From positions 1 to 64,000 of the forward strand of contig DATIPA010000146.1 of NCBI GenBank assembly GCA_035472475.1: DNA of 64,000 bases. The letters are read 5' to 3'. The notes under the pieces were generated by a model, which saw nothing but the letters and a program-made list of their open reading frames with translations, had not been told where the DNA came from and searched no databases. Position 1 is the stretch's first letter; every line of letters begins with the position of its first letter. Source of the stretch: JAFAXD01 sp035472475. Its GTDB lineage: Bacteria; Pseudomonadota; Alphaproteobacteria; Rhizobiales; Xanthobacteraceae. Shown piece after piece: positions 9,562 through 17,953 of this stretch. The position numbers and the translations under genes are program-made.

Positions 9562-10539
9562 CTATCCCTGCGGCTCGATCTTCGCGATCCGTACGTACTC
9601 GGCCCAGTTCCTGATGTCCTCGAGCAACCGCGCCTGCGCATCCGGCGGGGTCGCGATCCAGGGATCGCTGCCATAGGTGTTGTGGAACTTCTTGGTCTCC
9701 GGCAACGCCTGCACCTGATTGAATAAAGTGTTGATCGCCTCGACGATCGGGCGCGGGGTCGCGGCCGGCACGAACACGCCCCACCAGCCGAGCAGATCCA
9801 TCGCCACGCCCTGTTCCGCAAAGGTCGGAAGATCCGGAAAACCTTCCATGCGCCGGCCGGCGCTGATCGCGAGGACGCGCAGACGGCCCTCGCGCTGCTG
9901 CGCGAGCGCATAGACCGGATCCAGCACCGCATAGTCAACGGCGCCGCTCTGCACGTCATTGGTGCTGTCGAAGCCGGTCTTGTAGCTGACCTGGACGGCG
10001 GCGACGCCGGTGGCTTGCTTGTAGAGCTCGCCCACCGCCTGCGCGACGGGATTTGTCGACGCGTAGGTCGCCTTGTCGCCCTTGGGTTTGAGATAGGCCG
10101 TCAGCTCGGCGAGCGACCGCCAGGGCGAGCTCGCGCGCACCGCCAGCATGGTGGCGAGCCGGTTGATCGCTGCCACCGCCTGCAGCTCCTCGGCGACATC
10201 GACCGGCGGCTTCTTGAACAAATACATGTTGGCGGCAAGAACACCGCCGCCGGTGAGATAGAGCGTGTGGCCGTCGGGCTTGGCGCGCGCCTCGTATTCG
10301 GTGGCAATGTTGCCGGCTGCGCCAACCTTGTTCTCGACGATGACGGTACGCCCGAAAATCGGACGCAGCTTCTCGGCATAGTAGCGCACGATGATGTCGG
10401 CACCGCTGCCGGCGGGGTAGCCGCAGATCAGGTGAACGTCCTGGCTGGGATAGGTCTGAGCGGACGCGGAAGACAACGATAGCGGAGCGGCTAGCCCAAG
10501 TCCGACGACGAGCAAGACAAGATAACGCGCTCCTGGCAT
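9562..10539 (-). CDS. TctC/Bug-type tripartite tricarboxylate transporter receptor, copy 1
   Basis: A periplasmic two-lobed receptor that binds small carboxylates or related solutes and delivers them to a TctA/TctB membrane complex. 325 residues with a signal peptide ending at SSASAQ. The ligand-loop signature reads YPAGSGAD where classic Bug proteins have PPGGxxD. The protein ends in IAKIEPQG, the C-terminal motif shared across the array. The start lies 8 bp after the stop of copy 2, so both are on one transcript. It is the last gene of the array and lies farthest from the tctBA pair. Substrate unknown. Confidence 0.93.
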   Translation of the reverse strand: MPGARYLVLLVVGLGLAAPLSLSSASAQTYPSQDVHLICGYPAGSGADIIVRYYAEKLRPIFGRTVIVENKVGAAGNIATEYEARAKPDGHTLYLTGGGVLAANMYLFKKPPVDVAEELQAVAAINRLATMLAVRASSPWRSLAELTAYLKPKGDKATYASTNPVAQAVGELYKQATGVAAVQVSYKTGFDSTNDVQSGAVDYAVLDPVYALAQQREGRLRVLAISAGRRMEGFPDLPTFAEQGVAMDLLGWWGVFVPAATPRPIVEAINTLFNQVQALPETKKFHNTYGSDPWIATPPDAQARLLEDIRNWAEYVRIAKIEPQG

Positions 10540-10547
10540 GACACGCC

Positions 10548-11528
10548 TCAGCCCTGCGGTTCGATCTTGGCAATCCGCATGTACTCGCCCCAGGCCGCCT
10601 CTTCCTTGACGAACAGCGCCTGGGCGGCGTCAGGCGTCGAGACAAACGGGTCGCCGCCGAACTTGTTGAGGAACTCGCGGGTATCCACCATTGCGAGGAT
10701 CTGGTTGAACCACGCGTTGATCCGATCGATAGCCGGCCGCGGCGTTGCGCTCGGCAGCATCACCGCCCACCACGAGGTCAGATCCATGCCCGGCACGCCC
10801 GATTCCGCCATGGTGGGGATGTCGGGGATCGCGCCGAGGCGCTGACCGGAACTGTGCGCCAGGATGCGCAAGCGGCCTTCGCGCTGCTGCGCGAGCGAAA
10901 ATACCGGGTCGTGCATGCCGTAGTCCACGCGACCGCTGGCCATATCGTTGAGCGCGCCCGAGGAATCCTTGTAGCGCACCTCGACGGCCTCCACCCCGGT
11001 GATGGACTTGTACATCTCGCCCATGATGATGCCCGAGGTGGCCGCGGTCGCGTAGGTCGCGGCCTTGCCCTTCTGTTTCATGGCGGCCGTGAGCGCGGGA
11101 ACATTCACGTACGGCGTCTTCGCGTCAACAGTGAGCATGAACGCCTGCCGGTTGATAGTCGCGGCAAGCTGGAATGCCTTGAGCACGTTGACGGGTGGAA
11201 TTTTGAACAGGTGCATTTGCGCGGCGGTCGCGCTGCCTGCACTGAGATACATGGTGTAGCCGTCCGGCTTGGCTTGCGCGGTGTACTGCACCGCGATGGC
11301 ACCGTTTGCGCCTGACTTGTTTTCGACGAGGACTGTCCGGCCGGTCAACGCACGCACCTTTTCCGCAAAGAAACGCGTCAAAACGTCGGCGCCGCTGCCG
11401 GGCGGGAAACTGGTGACGAAGTGGAAGTCCTGGCTTGGGTAGTCTTGTGCCCGCGACGATGCCGGGGCGAGCGCCACTGCTGCCAGCAGGACCGCGACCG
11501 CGAGGCGCAGGCGCCCATCCGCTCCCAT
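10548..11528 (-). CDS. TctC/Bug-type receptor, copy 2
   Basis: 326 residues from the ATG at 11528, chosen because GGAGG stands 6 bases upstream. An ATG at 11594 would add 22 residues before the signal peptide. Cleavage is predicted after APASSRAQ. The signature is FPPGSGAD. The region ALNDMASGRVDYGMHDPVFSLAQQR resembles copies 10 and 11 more than its neighbour copy 1. It is transcribed ahead of copy 1. Confidence 0.92.
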   Translation of the reverse strand: MGADGRLRLAVAVLLAAVALAPASSRAQDYPSQDFHFVTSFPPGSGADVLTRFFAEKVRALTGRTVLVENKSGANGAIAVQYTAQAKPDGYTMYLSAGSATAAQMHLFKIPPVNVLKAFQLAATINRQAFMLTVDAKTPYVNVPALTAAMKQKGKAATYATAATSGIIMGEMYKSITGVEAVEVRYKDSSGALNDMASGRVDYGMHDPVFSLAQQREGRLRILAHSSGQRLGAIPDIPTMAESGVPGMDLTSWWAVMLPSATPRPAIDRINAWFNQILAMVDTREFLNKFGGDPFVSTPDAAQALFVKEEAAWGEYMRIAKIEPQG

Positions 11529-11650
11529 TGTGTCCTCCGTGTCTGCGCGCTTGTGTGTTTGCGCAATTGTCCGCCGGGCAACGGCGGAATGCAACGGCGC
11601 GGTGAACGGCCTACGTTATCGCGGAGCGCGGCGATTCCTCTCCCTCTCCT

Positions 11651-11670
11651 CTCCCCGCTGCGGGGAAAGG
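11651..11670. repeat. C/G hairpin between Bug copies 2 and 3
   Basis: A short CTCCCCGCTGCGGGG-type palindrome in a pyrimidine-rich context immediately after the stop of copy 3. It resembles in style the hairpins at 12697 and 17926 and may work as a transcription end or be a small REP-like element. Confidence 0.4.
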
Positions 11671-11674
11671 TAAC

Positions 11675-12640
11675 TTACCCCTGCGGCTCGATATGGGCCG
11701 TGCGCACGTACTCGCCCCAGGCTTCGATGTCGCGCAGCAGCCGCGCCTGACCCTCGTCCGGCGTCGTGATCCAGGGGTCGCCACCGATGCTGTTGAGAAA
11801 CGTCTTGGCCTCGTCGGTCGCGTCGAGCTTATTGAACCACATGTTGAGCTGATCGACGATCGGCCGCGGGGTGCCCATCGGCACCATGGCGGCGAACCAG
11901 CCAAGCAGATCCATCGGCACGCCAGATTCCGCCATCGTCGGCAGCTCCGGGTTGGCCTTGGTGCGCTCGCCCGTGCTCACCGCCAGAATGCGCATGCGTC
12001 CCTCCCGTGCCTGCGTGGTGGCGAACACTGGATCGAACAGCGCGTAGTCGAGCGCACCACTCTGCATGTCATTGACGGTGTCGAACGCGGTCCGATATGG
12101 CACCTCGACCGCCTGCAGTCCTGCGCGCGCCTTGTAGATCGCACCCATCACCTTGGCGGGCGGATTGGTGGTGGCGTAGCTCGCCTTGTCCTTCCTGTCC
12201 TTGAGGTAGCCGGTGAGTTCGGCGACGTTTTTCCACGGCCGGCTCGCGTCGACGACGAGCATGTATGGCTGCTTGTTGAGCGGCGCCGCGATTTGAATCG
12301 CTCTGCCGACGTCGACCGGAGGATTCTTGAACAAATGCATGTTGGCGGCGATCGAGCTCGCACCCTGGATATAGACCGTGTAGCCGTCCGGCTTCGCCCG
12401 CGCCACGTATTCGGTCGCAATATTGCTGACCGCGCCCGGCTTGTTCTCCACGATGATGGTACGACCGATGACCGGCCGCAGCTTCTCGGCATAAAAACGC
12501 ACGAAGATGTCGGCGCCACTGCCGGCCGGATAGGCGCAAATGAAATGCAAGTCCTGCGTCGGATAGGTTTGCGCGAAAGCCGGAGCAGCCGAGAGGGCGA
12601 TAGCAGTCGCAGACATCGCGAACGCATGCATCCGTTTCAC
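11675..12640 (-). CDS. TctC/Bug-type receptor, copy 3
   Basis: 321 residues. The ORF begins with GTG at 12640 behind GAGGATGAC; an ATG nine bases on (12631) is an alternative. The signal ends at APAFAQ. The blocks GAIYKARAGLQAVEVPYRTA and DYALFDPVFATTQAREGR are closest to copy 6 (20129-21100), which now lies on the other side of the protease island. That suggests both belonged to one continuous array before the island entered. Ends in TAHIEPQG. Confidence 0.92.
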   Translation of the reverse strand: MKRMHAFAMSATAIALSAAPAFAQTYPTQDLHFICAYPAGSGADIFVRFYAEKLRPVIGRTIIVENKPGAVSNIATEYVARAKPDGYTVYIQGASSIAANMHLFKNPPVDVGRAIQIAAPLNKQPYMLVVDASRPWKNVAELTGYLKDRKDKASYATTNPPAKVMGAIYKARAGLQAVEVPYRTAFDTVNDMQSGALDYALFDPVFATTQAREGRMRILAVSTGERTKANPELPTMAESGVPMDLLGWFAAMVPMGTPRPIVDQLNMWFNKLDATDEAKTFLNSIGGDPWITTPDEGQARLLRDIEAWGEYVRTAHIEPQG

Positions 12641-12696
12641 GTCATCCTCGCAGCAGCTGTTGTCAGTCGACTATGCCAAGCCCCACGCTCTGTACC

Positions 12697-12721
12697 TATC
12701 CCCGCTTACGGGGGGGGGTAG
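12697..12721. repeat. C/G-rich hairpin at left edge of the protease island
   Basis: CTATCCCC pairs with a run of nine G followed by TAG, around GCTTAC. A hairpin of the same design, C-run, GCTTGC, G-run, lies at the other edge (17926-17950). The two may be terminators isolating the island or REP-like elements involved in its insertion. Confidence 0.5.
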
Positions 12722-12823
12722 TGATAGCGGCCATCGCGTTTACCCCATCTTTGAGGGGCAGGTGATCTAGATCAAAGTAAGTGGTATTGTGGTGCGGTAT
12801 CATTTCACGATGAAGACAGATCA

Positions 12824-14542
12824 ATGGGCATTCGGGCTTGTAGCAATTGGTTAGGGAAGCATCTGGCTGTATCTCGCGTTGCGAGCGCCTGTGCTGTCAT
12901 CGTCTTGATACCGTGGCTTGCCCTGGGGGCGTTCGCGCAGACCGCTTCAGACAGTAACTTCGTGAAGCTCGGTCAGGGACTCATCCCCGACAGCGAGGAA
13001 GATCTCGCTGACATTCCGCGCGCACCGGACTATCGCGCCTTTCTACCTGAGCGGGTTGACCTGTCTGATCGTTTTCCAACACCAGGCAATCAAGGTACGC
13101 AGAACTCTTGTGTCGGCTGGTCTGTCGGATATGCGGCGCGTGCGTATTACGCCAACAGGATCGAGGGCCGCGATCTGAGCAACCCCGCTAATATTCCAAG
13201 CCCAGCCTACATCTACGATTCCATCAAGGATACGTCTCAACAATGTAACTCGGGAACCAAAATATCGGCTGCACTCAATTTGCTTAAACGCGGCGCAGTT
13301 TCATTGAAACGCTTTCCATATTACGAGGACGCTTGTCAGCCGCCCAACAGCGCGGTTCGCTCGCAAGCGTCTGACTTTCGAATTGAGAATTGGCTTCTTG
13401 TTGACATCAGACGGGTTGACCAAATTAAGGGCGCGCTCGCCTACGGTCACCCGGTAATTGTCGGGCTTCGAGCCACGAATGCATTCATTCGGTTAAGGGC
13501 AGGCGAAATCTATCGCAACCCAGATGAAGTCGTCGGTTTGCACTCGATCACCTTGGTTGGCTATGACGAGCGACGCCAGGCATTTAAGCTGATCAATTCC
13601 TGGGGTCAAACCTGGGCGGATGGCGGCTTTGGATGGATCGACTATGACACGCTAAGGCGGGAAGGAGGCTTTGGGTACGTTATGCGCATTGCCATTGCGC
13701 CAAATCGAGTGCCCTCTCCACCGCCCGTTGCAGTTGTGAAGCCGACGACGCCTCCATCACCAACACCAGTACCGACTGTGGTCCTGGCGCCCGCCCCGCC
13801 GCTATTGAAGCCGACGCCGATAATTGGTCCGGTACCAACGACGACACCGACTCCGGTGCCAGTACTTCCGCCCGCTCCAATCGGTCCAACACCGTCGGTC
13901 GTATTGGCACAACTGGAATGCTCTCAGCTGAAGACACTCGATCAGGATGGGCGGCGGACAATCGTCGGTTTCGTTGGAAAAGACGATGATGTCTCTGTCC
14001 TACGAGCGTCTGCCAAAGGTGCCGATATTGCAGTCGTTGTGCGGCCATGGCCGCAATGTGAAGCTTTGCTTACGCTCGACAAGCCGCTTTCGCGTTCAGA
14101 CCATCCACGGGTGATGATAAGTCGATCCTCCGGCGACACGTTGGCTTCGGGGGAAGCCCTTGTGCTGGAGGTCGAGACGCCATCGTTCCCGAGCTATCTG
14201 CATGTTGCCTACATTCAGGCCGATGGGACCGTGCTCAATCTCGTGCAACCCACTCTTGGTTCCTTAAAGGCCTATCCACCGCACTCAAAAATCGTAATCG
14301 GAGACGGACGTGCGGGGGGGCCTCAGTTCAAAGTTTCCGCGCCGTTTGGTCGAGAGATGCTCATCGTTCTTGCGGGCAAAAGCCCCATTTTTTCTGACCT
14401 GCGCCCGACCCAGGAGACAGAGCGCGAGTTTCTGACGACTCTGCGAAGGGCGCTTGTCGCCAAACCTGACCCAGCATCACCGGATCGAGATGTCACTGCC
14501 GGTTTCGACACGATTGTAACCGTGGAAAGGAGGGTCCAGTGA
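12824..14542 (+). CDS. Secreted papain-family (C1) protease with Pro-rich linker and DUF4384-like domain
   Basis: 572 residues. A signal or anchor helix covers residues 20-39 (ending ALGAFAQ). The C1 catalytic domain spans roughly 70-292, with oxyanion Gln90 and nucleophile Cys96 in GNQGTQNSCVGWS, His240 in GLHSITLVGYD, and Asn258 in INSWGQTWADGGFG. All catalytic positions are present. Residues 297-358 are a Pro/Thr linker. Beyond that, YLHVAYIQADGTVLNLVQP resembles the DUF4384 beta domain. It is first in a tightly packed three-gene unit with an OmpA-like protein and a TPR-CHAT protein. No clear ribosome binding site precedes the ATG. Codon use is less GC-rich than its neighbours. Its target is unknown; the partner CHAT protein or cell-envelope peptides are possible. 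Confidence 0.88.
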   Translation: MGIRACSNWLGKHLAVSRVASACAVIVLIPWLALGAFAQTASDSNFVKLGQGLIPDSEEDLADIPRAPDYRAFLPERVDLSDRFPTPGNQGTQNSCVGWSVGYAARAYYANRIEGRDLSNPANIPSPAYIYDSIKDTSQQCNSGTKISAALNLLKRGAVSLKRFPYYEDACQPPNSAVRSQASDFRIENWLLVDIRRVDQIKGALAYGHPVIVGLRATNAFIRLRAGEIYRNPDEVVGLHSITLVGYDERRQAFKLINSWGQTWADGGFGWIDYDTLRREGGFGYVMRIAIAPNRVPSPPPVAVVKPTTPPSPTPVPTVVLAPAPPLLKPTPIIGPVPTTTPTPVPVLPPAPIGPTPSVVLAQLECSQLKTLDQDGRRTIVGFVGKDDDVSVLRASAKGADIAVVVRPWPQCEALLTLDKPLSRSDHPRVMISRSSGDTLASGEALVLEVETPSFPSYLHVAYIQADGTVLNLVQPTLGSLKAYPPHSKIVIGDGRAGGPQFKVSAPFGREMLIVLAGKSPIFSDLRPTQETEREFLTTLRRALVAKPDPASPDRDVTAGFDTIVTVERRVQ

Positions 14543-15048
14543 TCCGACTTTTGTTGGTCTGCGCAGTTGTGATGGGCTTGGTTGCCACTGAAACGGCACT
14601 TGCGCAGGAGCCCTCGACTGAAGATGTCGTCAAGGCCCTCACACCAACCAAGAAACTGCGCGGTCCCCGCGGACTTATGGTCCAGGGCGAAGACAAGCCG
14701 CCGTCGATCGATCTGTATATTCCCTTTGAATACAACTCCGACAAGCTCAAGACCGAGGCCTTGCTTACGTTGAAGCGCTTGGGAGCAGCACTCAAGGATA
14801 CGCGACTGAGTAGCTATCGATTCAAAATCGCGGGACACACCGATGCAAAGGGGTCTTCGGAGTATAATCAAAAGCTATCTGAGCGAAGAGCTGAGGCGGT
14901 CCGCAATTATCTTGTGTTCCAATATGATCTCGAGCCCGATCGCGTCGAGACTGCAGGCTTTGGCAAGACTCAACTTCTGGATCCCTTAAAACCTGAGGAT
15001 GGGATTAATCGCAGAGTTCAGATCATCAACGTTGGAGAGGGTCGATAA
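14539..15048 (+). CDS. OmpA-family peptidoglycan-associated protein
   Basis: 169 residues starting at GTG 14539 and overlapping the protease stop by four bases, with GGAGGG just upstream. The signal peptide ends near ETALAQ. The C-terminal OmpA/MotB domain is clear: DLYIPFEYNSDKL, then IAGHTDAKGSSEYNQKLSERR, then RVQIINV. Such domains bind the diaminopimelate of peptidoglycan, so the protein probably tethers the products of this operon to the cell wall. Lower GC than flanking Bug genes. Confidence 0.9.
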   Translation: MIRLLLVCAVVMGLVATETALAQEPSTEDVVKALTPTKKLRGPRGLMVQGEDKPPSIDLYIPFEYNSDKLKTEALLTLKRLGAALKDTRLSSYRFKIAGHTDAKGSSEYNQKLSERRAEAVRNYLVFQYDLEPDRVETAGFGKTQLLDPLKPEDGINRRVQIINVGEGR

Positions 15049-15082
15049 ACGCCCCGTGAGGCCCGCGGCATAGGAGGTTGCG

Positions 15083-17791
15083 ATGTCTGGAAGCGGGAAG
15101 TGCAACTACATACCGCACATCGTGTTGGCGGTTTTTCTCGGGCTAGCGGATGCGGCGGGTATTGATGTCAAATTAGCGCTCTCGCAGACGAAGGAAGCGC
15201 AAGCGTTAAATAAGCAATATTTGAAGCTTTATGAGCAGGGTCGCTATTCCGAAGCGATACCATTGGCGCAACGTGTACTTGCCATAGTTGAAAAATCTCT
15301 CGGTCCCAATCATCCCGATGTTGGGACATTACTGTACGATATTGCGACGCTGTATTATGCTCAAGGTCGGTATGCAGAGGCCGAGGCGCTCTTTAAGCGG
15401 TCGCTTGCCATCGGTGAGAAATCCTTCGGTCCCGATAATCCACGAGTCGCGTCAGTGCTAAGCAATCTCGCGGCACTGTACGATAGGCAAGGTCGGTATG
15501 CGGACGCTGAGCCGCTCAACAAGCGATCGCTGTCCGTCTATGAGAAATCGCTCGGCCCCAATCATCCCGATGTCGGTCAATCGCTAAACAATCTCGCGAC
15601 GCTGTACTACCACCAGGGTCGGTACGCGGAGGCCGAGCCGCTCTTCAAGCGGTCGCTGGCTATCCGTGAGAAATCTCTCGGTCCTAATCATCCCGATGTT
15701 GCGACGTCGATGACCAATCTTGCAGAGCTGTACAGCACTCAAGGTCGCTATGCAGAGGCCGAGCCACTCCACAAGCGATCGCTCGCTATCGTGGAGAAAT
15801 CCCTCGGTCCCAATCATCCCGATGTTGCGGAATCGCTGAACAATCTTGCGGGGCTGTATGATGACCAAGGTCGGTCTGCGGAGGCCGAGCCGCTCTACAG
15901 GCGATCGCTTGCCATTTGGGAGAAGTCCCTCGGTCCCGGCCATCCGAGTGTTGCGACATTGCTGATCAATCTTGCGGGGCTGTACAGTGCCCAAGGTCGG
16001 TACGCTGATGCCGAACCGCTCTTGAAGAGGTCGCTGTCCATCCGCGAGAAATCCCTCGGTCCCGATCATCCTAATGTCGGTCGATCGCTGAACAATCTTG
16101 CAGGGCTGTACAAAGACGAAGGTCGGTACGTGGATGCGCTGCCTCTGGTGCGGGCGGCAACAGAACGCGGATATGTCAATCAGGCTGTGCATCTGTCCGT
16201 TCTTCTGGGGGCCAGGCGTGCGAAGGACCTGTCTGAAGATAAGGCTATCGCCGAGAGCTTTGACGTCGTCCAGCGGGCGGCTTCGTCAGCGGCGTCTGCC
16301 GCAGTATCACAGCTGGCCGTCCGTTTTGCTGCCGGCACCGATGACTTGGCGCAATTGGTGCGCAAGGATCAGGATCTGTCGGCAGAGAACGAGAGACTCG
16401 ACAAAGACCTGATCGCGGCGGTCTCGAAGTCTCCGAACCAACGGGATTCCACCCAAGAGGCCGCCACCAGAAAGCGCCTTGCGGAAATTGCCGACGCTCG
16501 TGCTGAAGTTGGCCGCGTTCTGGCGCAACGATTTCCCGACTACGCCGCCTTGTCGAAGCCGCAGCCCCTGAATGTCGGCGATGTGTCCTCTCTTTTGACC
16601 GATGATGAGGCGTTGGTTCTGATCGATCTTGGGAAAGGCAAAGGGGACGCGAGTTACATCTGGGTCGTCGATCGATCCGGCGCGGTCTGGAAAACCATTG
16701 ATGCTAAGTCCGAGGATCTGGCGACGAAGATCACGGTGCTGCGCGCGTCGCTTGATCCCAGCTCTAACAAGCCGTTCGATGTAAAGCTCGCCTACGAACT
16801 CTACGAGCTGATCCTTGGACCCGTTGAGAATAGCATTGCCAAGAAGTCTCGGCTTTTGATGGTGATGAACGGGGCGTTGACCAGCCTTCCTCCTCAGGTG
16901 CTCGTCACTAGTGACCCCACTGGAAAGGATCTGAAGTCCACCGATTGGCTAATCCGACGCCAAGCGATTTCGATCTTGCCGTCCGTGTATAGTTTGAAGG
17001 TCCTTCGTGGAGAGAAGGCTAAGGTCGCGGCGGCAAAGCCGCTAATCGGATTTGGCGACCCTGTGTTCAACAGGGGTGGCGCAGAGGTGGGAACGCGCAT
17101 CGCGTCCAACAGGGGCTATGCCAGCTTCTATCGCGGCGCAACGGCAGACCTTGACGTCTTGGCCAAGGCATTGCCACCGCTCCCTGAAACGGCTGACGAA
17201 CTTCGCGCGGTTGCCAAAAGCCTCGGAGCTGATGAGGCTGACATCAAGCTGGGCAGCGCAGCAACAGAGGCGACAGTCAAGCAAACAAAACTCGATCAAT
17301 ACCGGATTGTATATTTTGCCACCCATGCCCTGGTATCGGGCGAAACCGAACAGGCAGCGAAGGGGTTGGCTGAACCTGCCCTAGTGCTGTCGCTCCCACC
17401 CAAAGCGACTGCGTTAGATGATGGGCTGCTGACTTCGAGTGAGGTGGCGCAACTCAAGCTCAATGCTGATTGGGTCATTCTATCGGCTTGCAATACGGCG
17501 TCAGGCGACAAACCAGGCGCCGAAGCGTTGTCGGGTTTGGCGCGAGCCTTCTTCTATGCGGGAGCGCGTTCACTCCTCGTGTCGCACTGGCCGGTTGACT
17601 CCGAGCCCGCCGTGAAACTCATGACAGCGATGTTTGCTGCGATTGCAAAAAATCCAAAGCTCACCACGGCGGAAGCTTTGCGCCAGGCGATGCTTGCCAC
17701 GATGAGTGATCGCAACAATCCCGAGTGGGCGAATCCCACCTCCTGGGCACCCTTTGTCCTGGTTGGAGACGGTGGCCCAATAACCAGATAA
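15083..17791 (+). CDS. TPR-CHAT protein (caspase-like protease)
   Basis: 902 residues. The N-terminus has a short hydrophobic stretch (HIVLAVFLGLADAAG) that may be a signal peptide, fitting the secreted partners. Residues 38-355 hold about seven 42-residue TPR-12/kinesin-light-chain-type repeats with the recurring unit EKSLGPNHPDV and GRYAEAEPL. A helical stretch (about 385-490) leads to a CHAT domain (about 500-898). The catalytic pair is visible as His748 in YFATHAL and Cys803 in ILSACNTASG, followed by GLARAFFYAGARSLLVSHWPV. CHAT domains are cysteine peptidases of the caspase clan activated through their TPR part. It is third in the operon, 34 bp after the OmpA gene. No CRISPR or gRAMP gene is nearby. 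Confidence 0.9.
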   Translation: MSGSGKCNYIPHIVLAVFLGLADAAGIDVKLALSQTKEAQALNKQYLKLYEQGRYSEAIPLAQRVLAIVEKSLGPNHPDVGTLLYDIATLYYAQGRYAEAEALFKRSLAIGEKSFGPDNPRVASVLSNLAALYDRQGRYADAEPLNKRSLSVYEKSLGPNHPDVGQSLNNLATLYYHQGRYAEAEPLFKRSLAIREKSLGPNHPDVATSMTNLAELYSTQGRYAEAEPLHKRSLAIVEKSLGPNHPDVAESLNNLAGLYDDQGRSAEAEPLYRRSLAIWEKSLGPGHPSVATLLINLAGLYSAQGRYADAEPLLKRSLSIREKSLGPDHPNVGRSLNNLAGLYKDEGRYVDALPLVRAATERGYVNQAVHLSVLLGARRAKDLSEDKAIAESFDVVQRAASSAASAAVSQLAVRFAAGTDDLAQLVRKDQDLSAENERLDKDLIAAVSKSPNQRDSTQEAATRKRLAEIADARAEVGRVLAQRFPDYAALSKPQPLNVGDVSSLLTDDEALVLIDLGKGKGDASYIWVVDRSGAVWKTIDAKSEDLATKITVLRASLDPSSNKPFDVKLAYELYELILGPVENSIAKKSRLLMVMNGALTSLPPQVLVTSDPTGKDLKSTDWLIRRQAISILPSVYSLKVLRGEKAKVAAAKPLIGFGDPVFNRGGAEVGTRIASNRGYASFYRGATADLDVLAKALPPLPETADELRAVAKSLGADEADIKLGSAATEATVKQTKLDQYRIVYFATHALVSGETEQAAKGLAEPALVLSLPPKATALDDGLLTSSEVAQLKLNADWVILSACNTASGDKPGAEALSGLARAFFYAGARSLLVSHWPVDSEPAVKLMTAMFAAIAKNPKLTTAEALRQAMLATMSDRNNPEWANPTSWAPFVLVGDGGPITR
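15281..16150 (+). repeat. 126-bp-period tandem coding repeats (TPR units)
   Basis: Seven in-frame units of 126 bp, each with near-identical stretches such as GAGAAATCCCTCGGTCCC and CAAGGTCGGTA. The similarity at DNA level points to recent expansion or gene conversion, and the number of units may vary between strains. Confidence 0.8.
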
Positions 17792-17925
17792 TTGGCCATA
17801 AATTCAGGAATATAGCAGTAACGTATTGGCGTTCTTACCACCGCCCTTGTAGCTACGCGCTGGTCATCGCGAATCCGTCGGCTATGCCCTGTGGGCGAAG
17901 TGGCCTACTTTCAGCGCTGTAACTA

Positions 17926-17950
17926 TACCCCCCCCCGCTTGCGGGGGGTA
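17926..17950. repeat. C/G-rich hairpin at right edge of the protease island
   Basis: TA plus a run of nine C, GCTTGC, a run of G and TA: an almost perfect palindrome just before the stop of Bug copy 4. It mirrors the hairpin at 12697-12721. It could terminate both the CHAT transcript and the minus-strand Bug transcript. Confidence 0.5.
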
Positions 17951-17953
17951 AGG

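Noticed and set aside
15281..16150. Regular repeats considered as a CRISPR array
   Set aside because: The 126-bp period lies inside one reading frame and encodes TPR motifs. No cas gene is present.
15083..17791. TPR-CHAT considered as the protease of a type III-E CRISPR (Craspase) system
   Set aside because: No gRAMP, cas1 or array is seen, and the neighbours are an OmpA protein and a papain-like protease with signal peptides.
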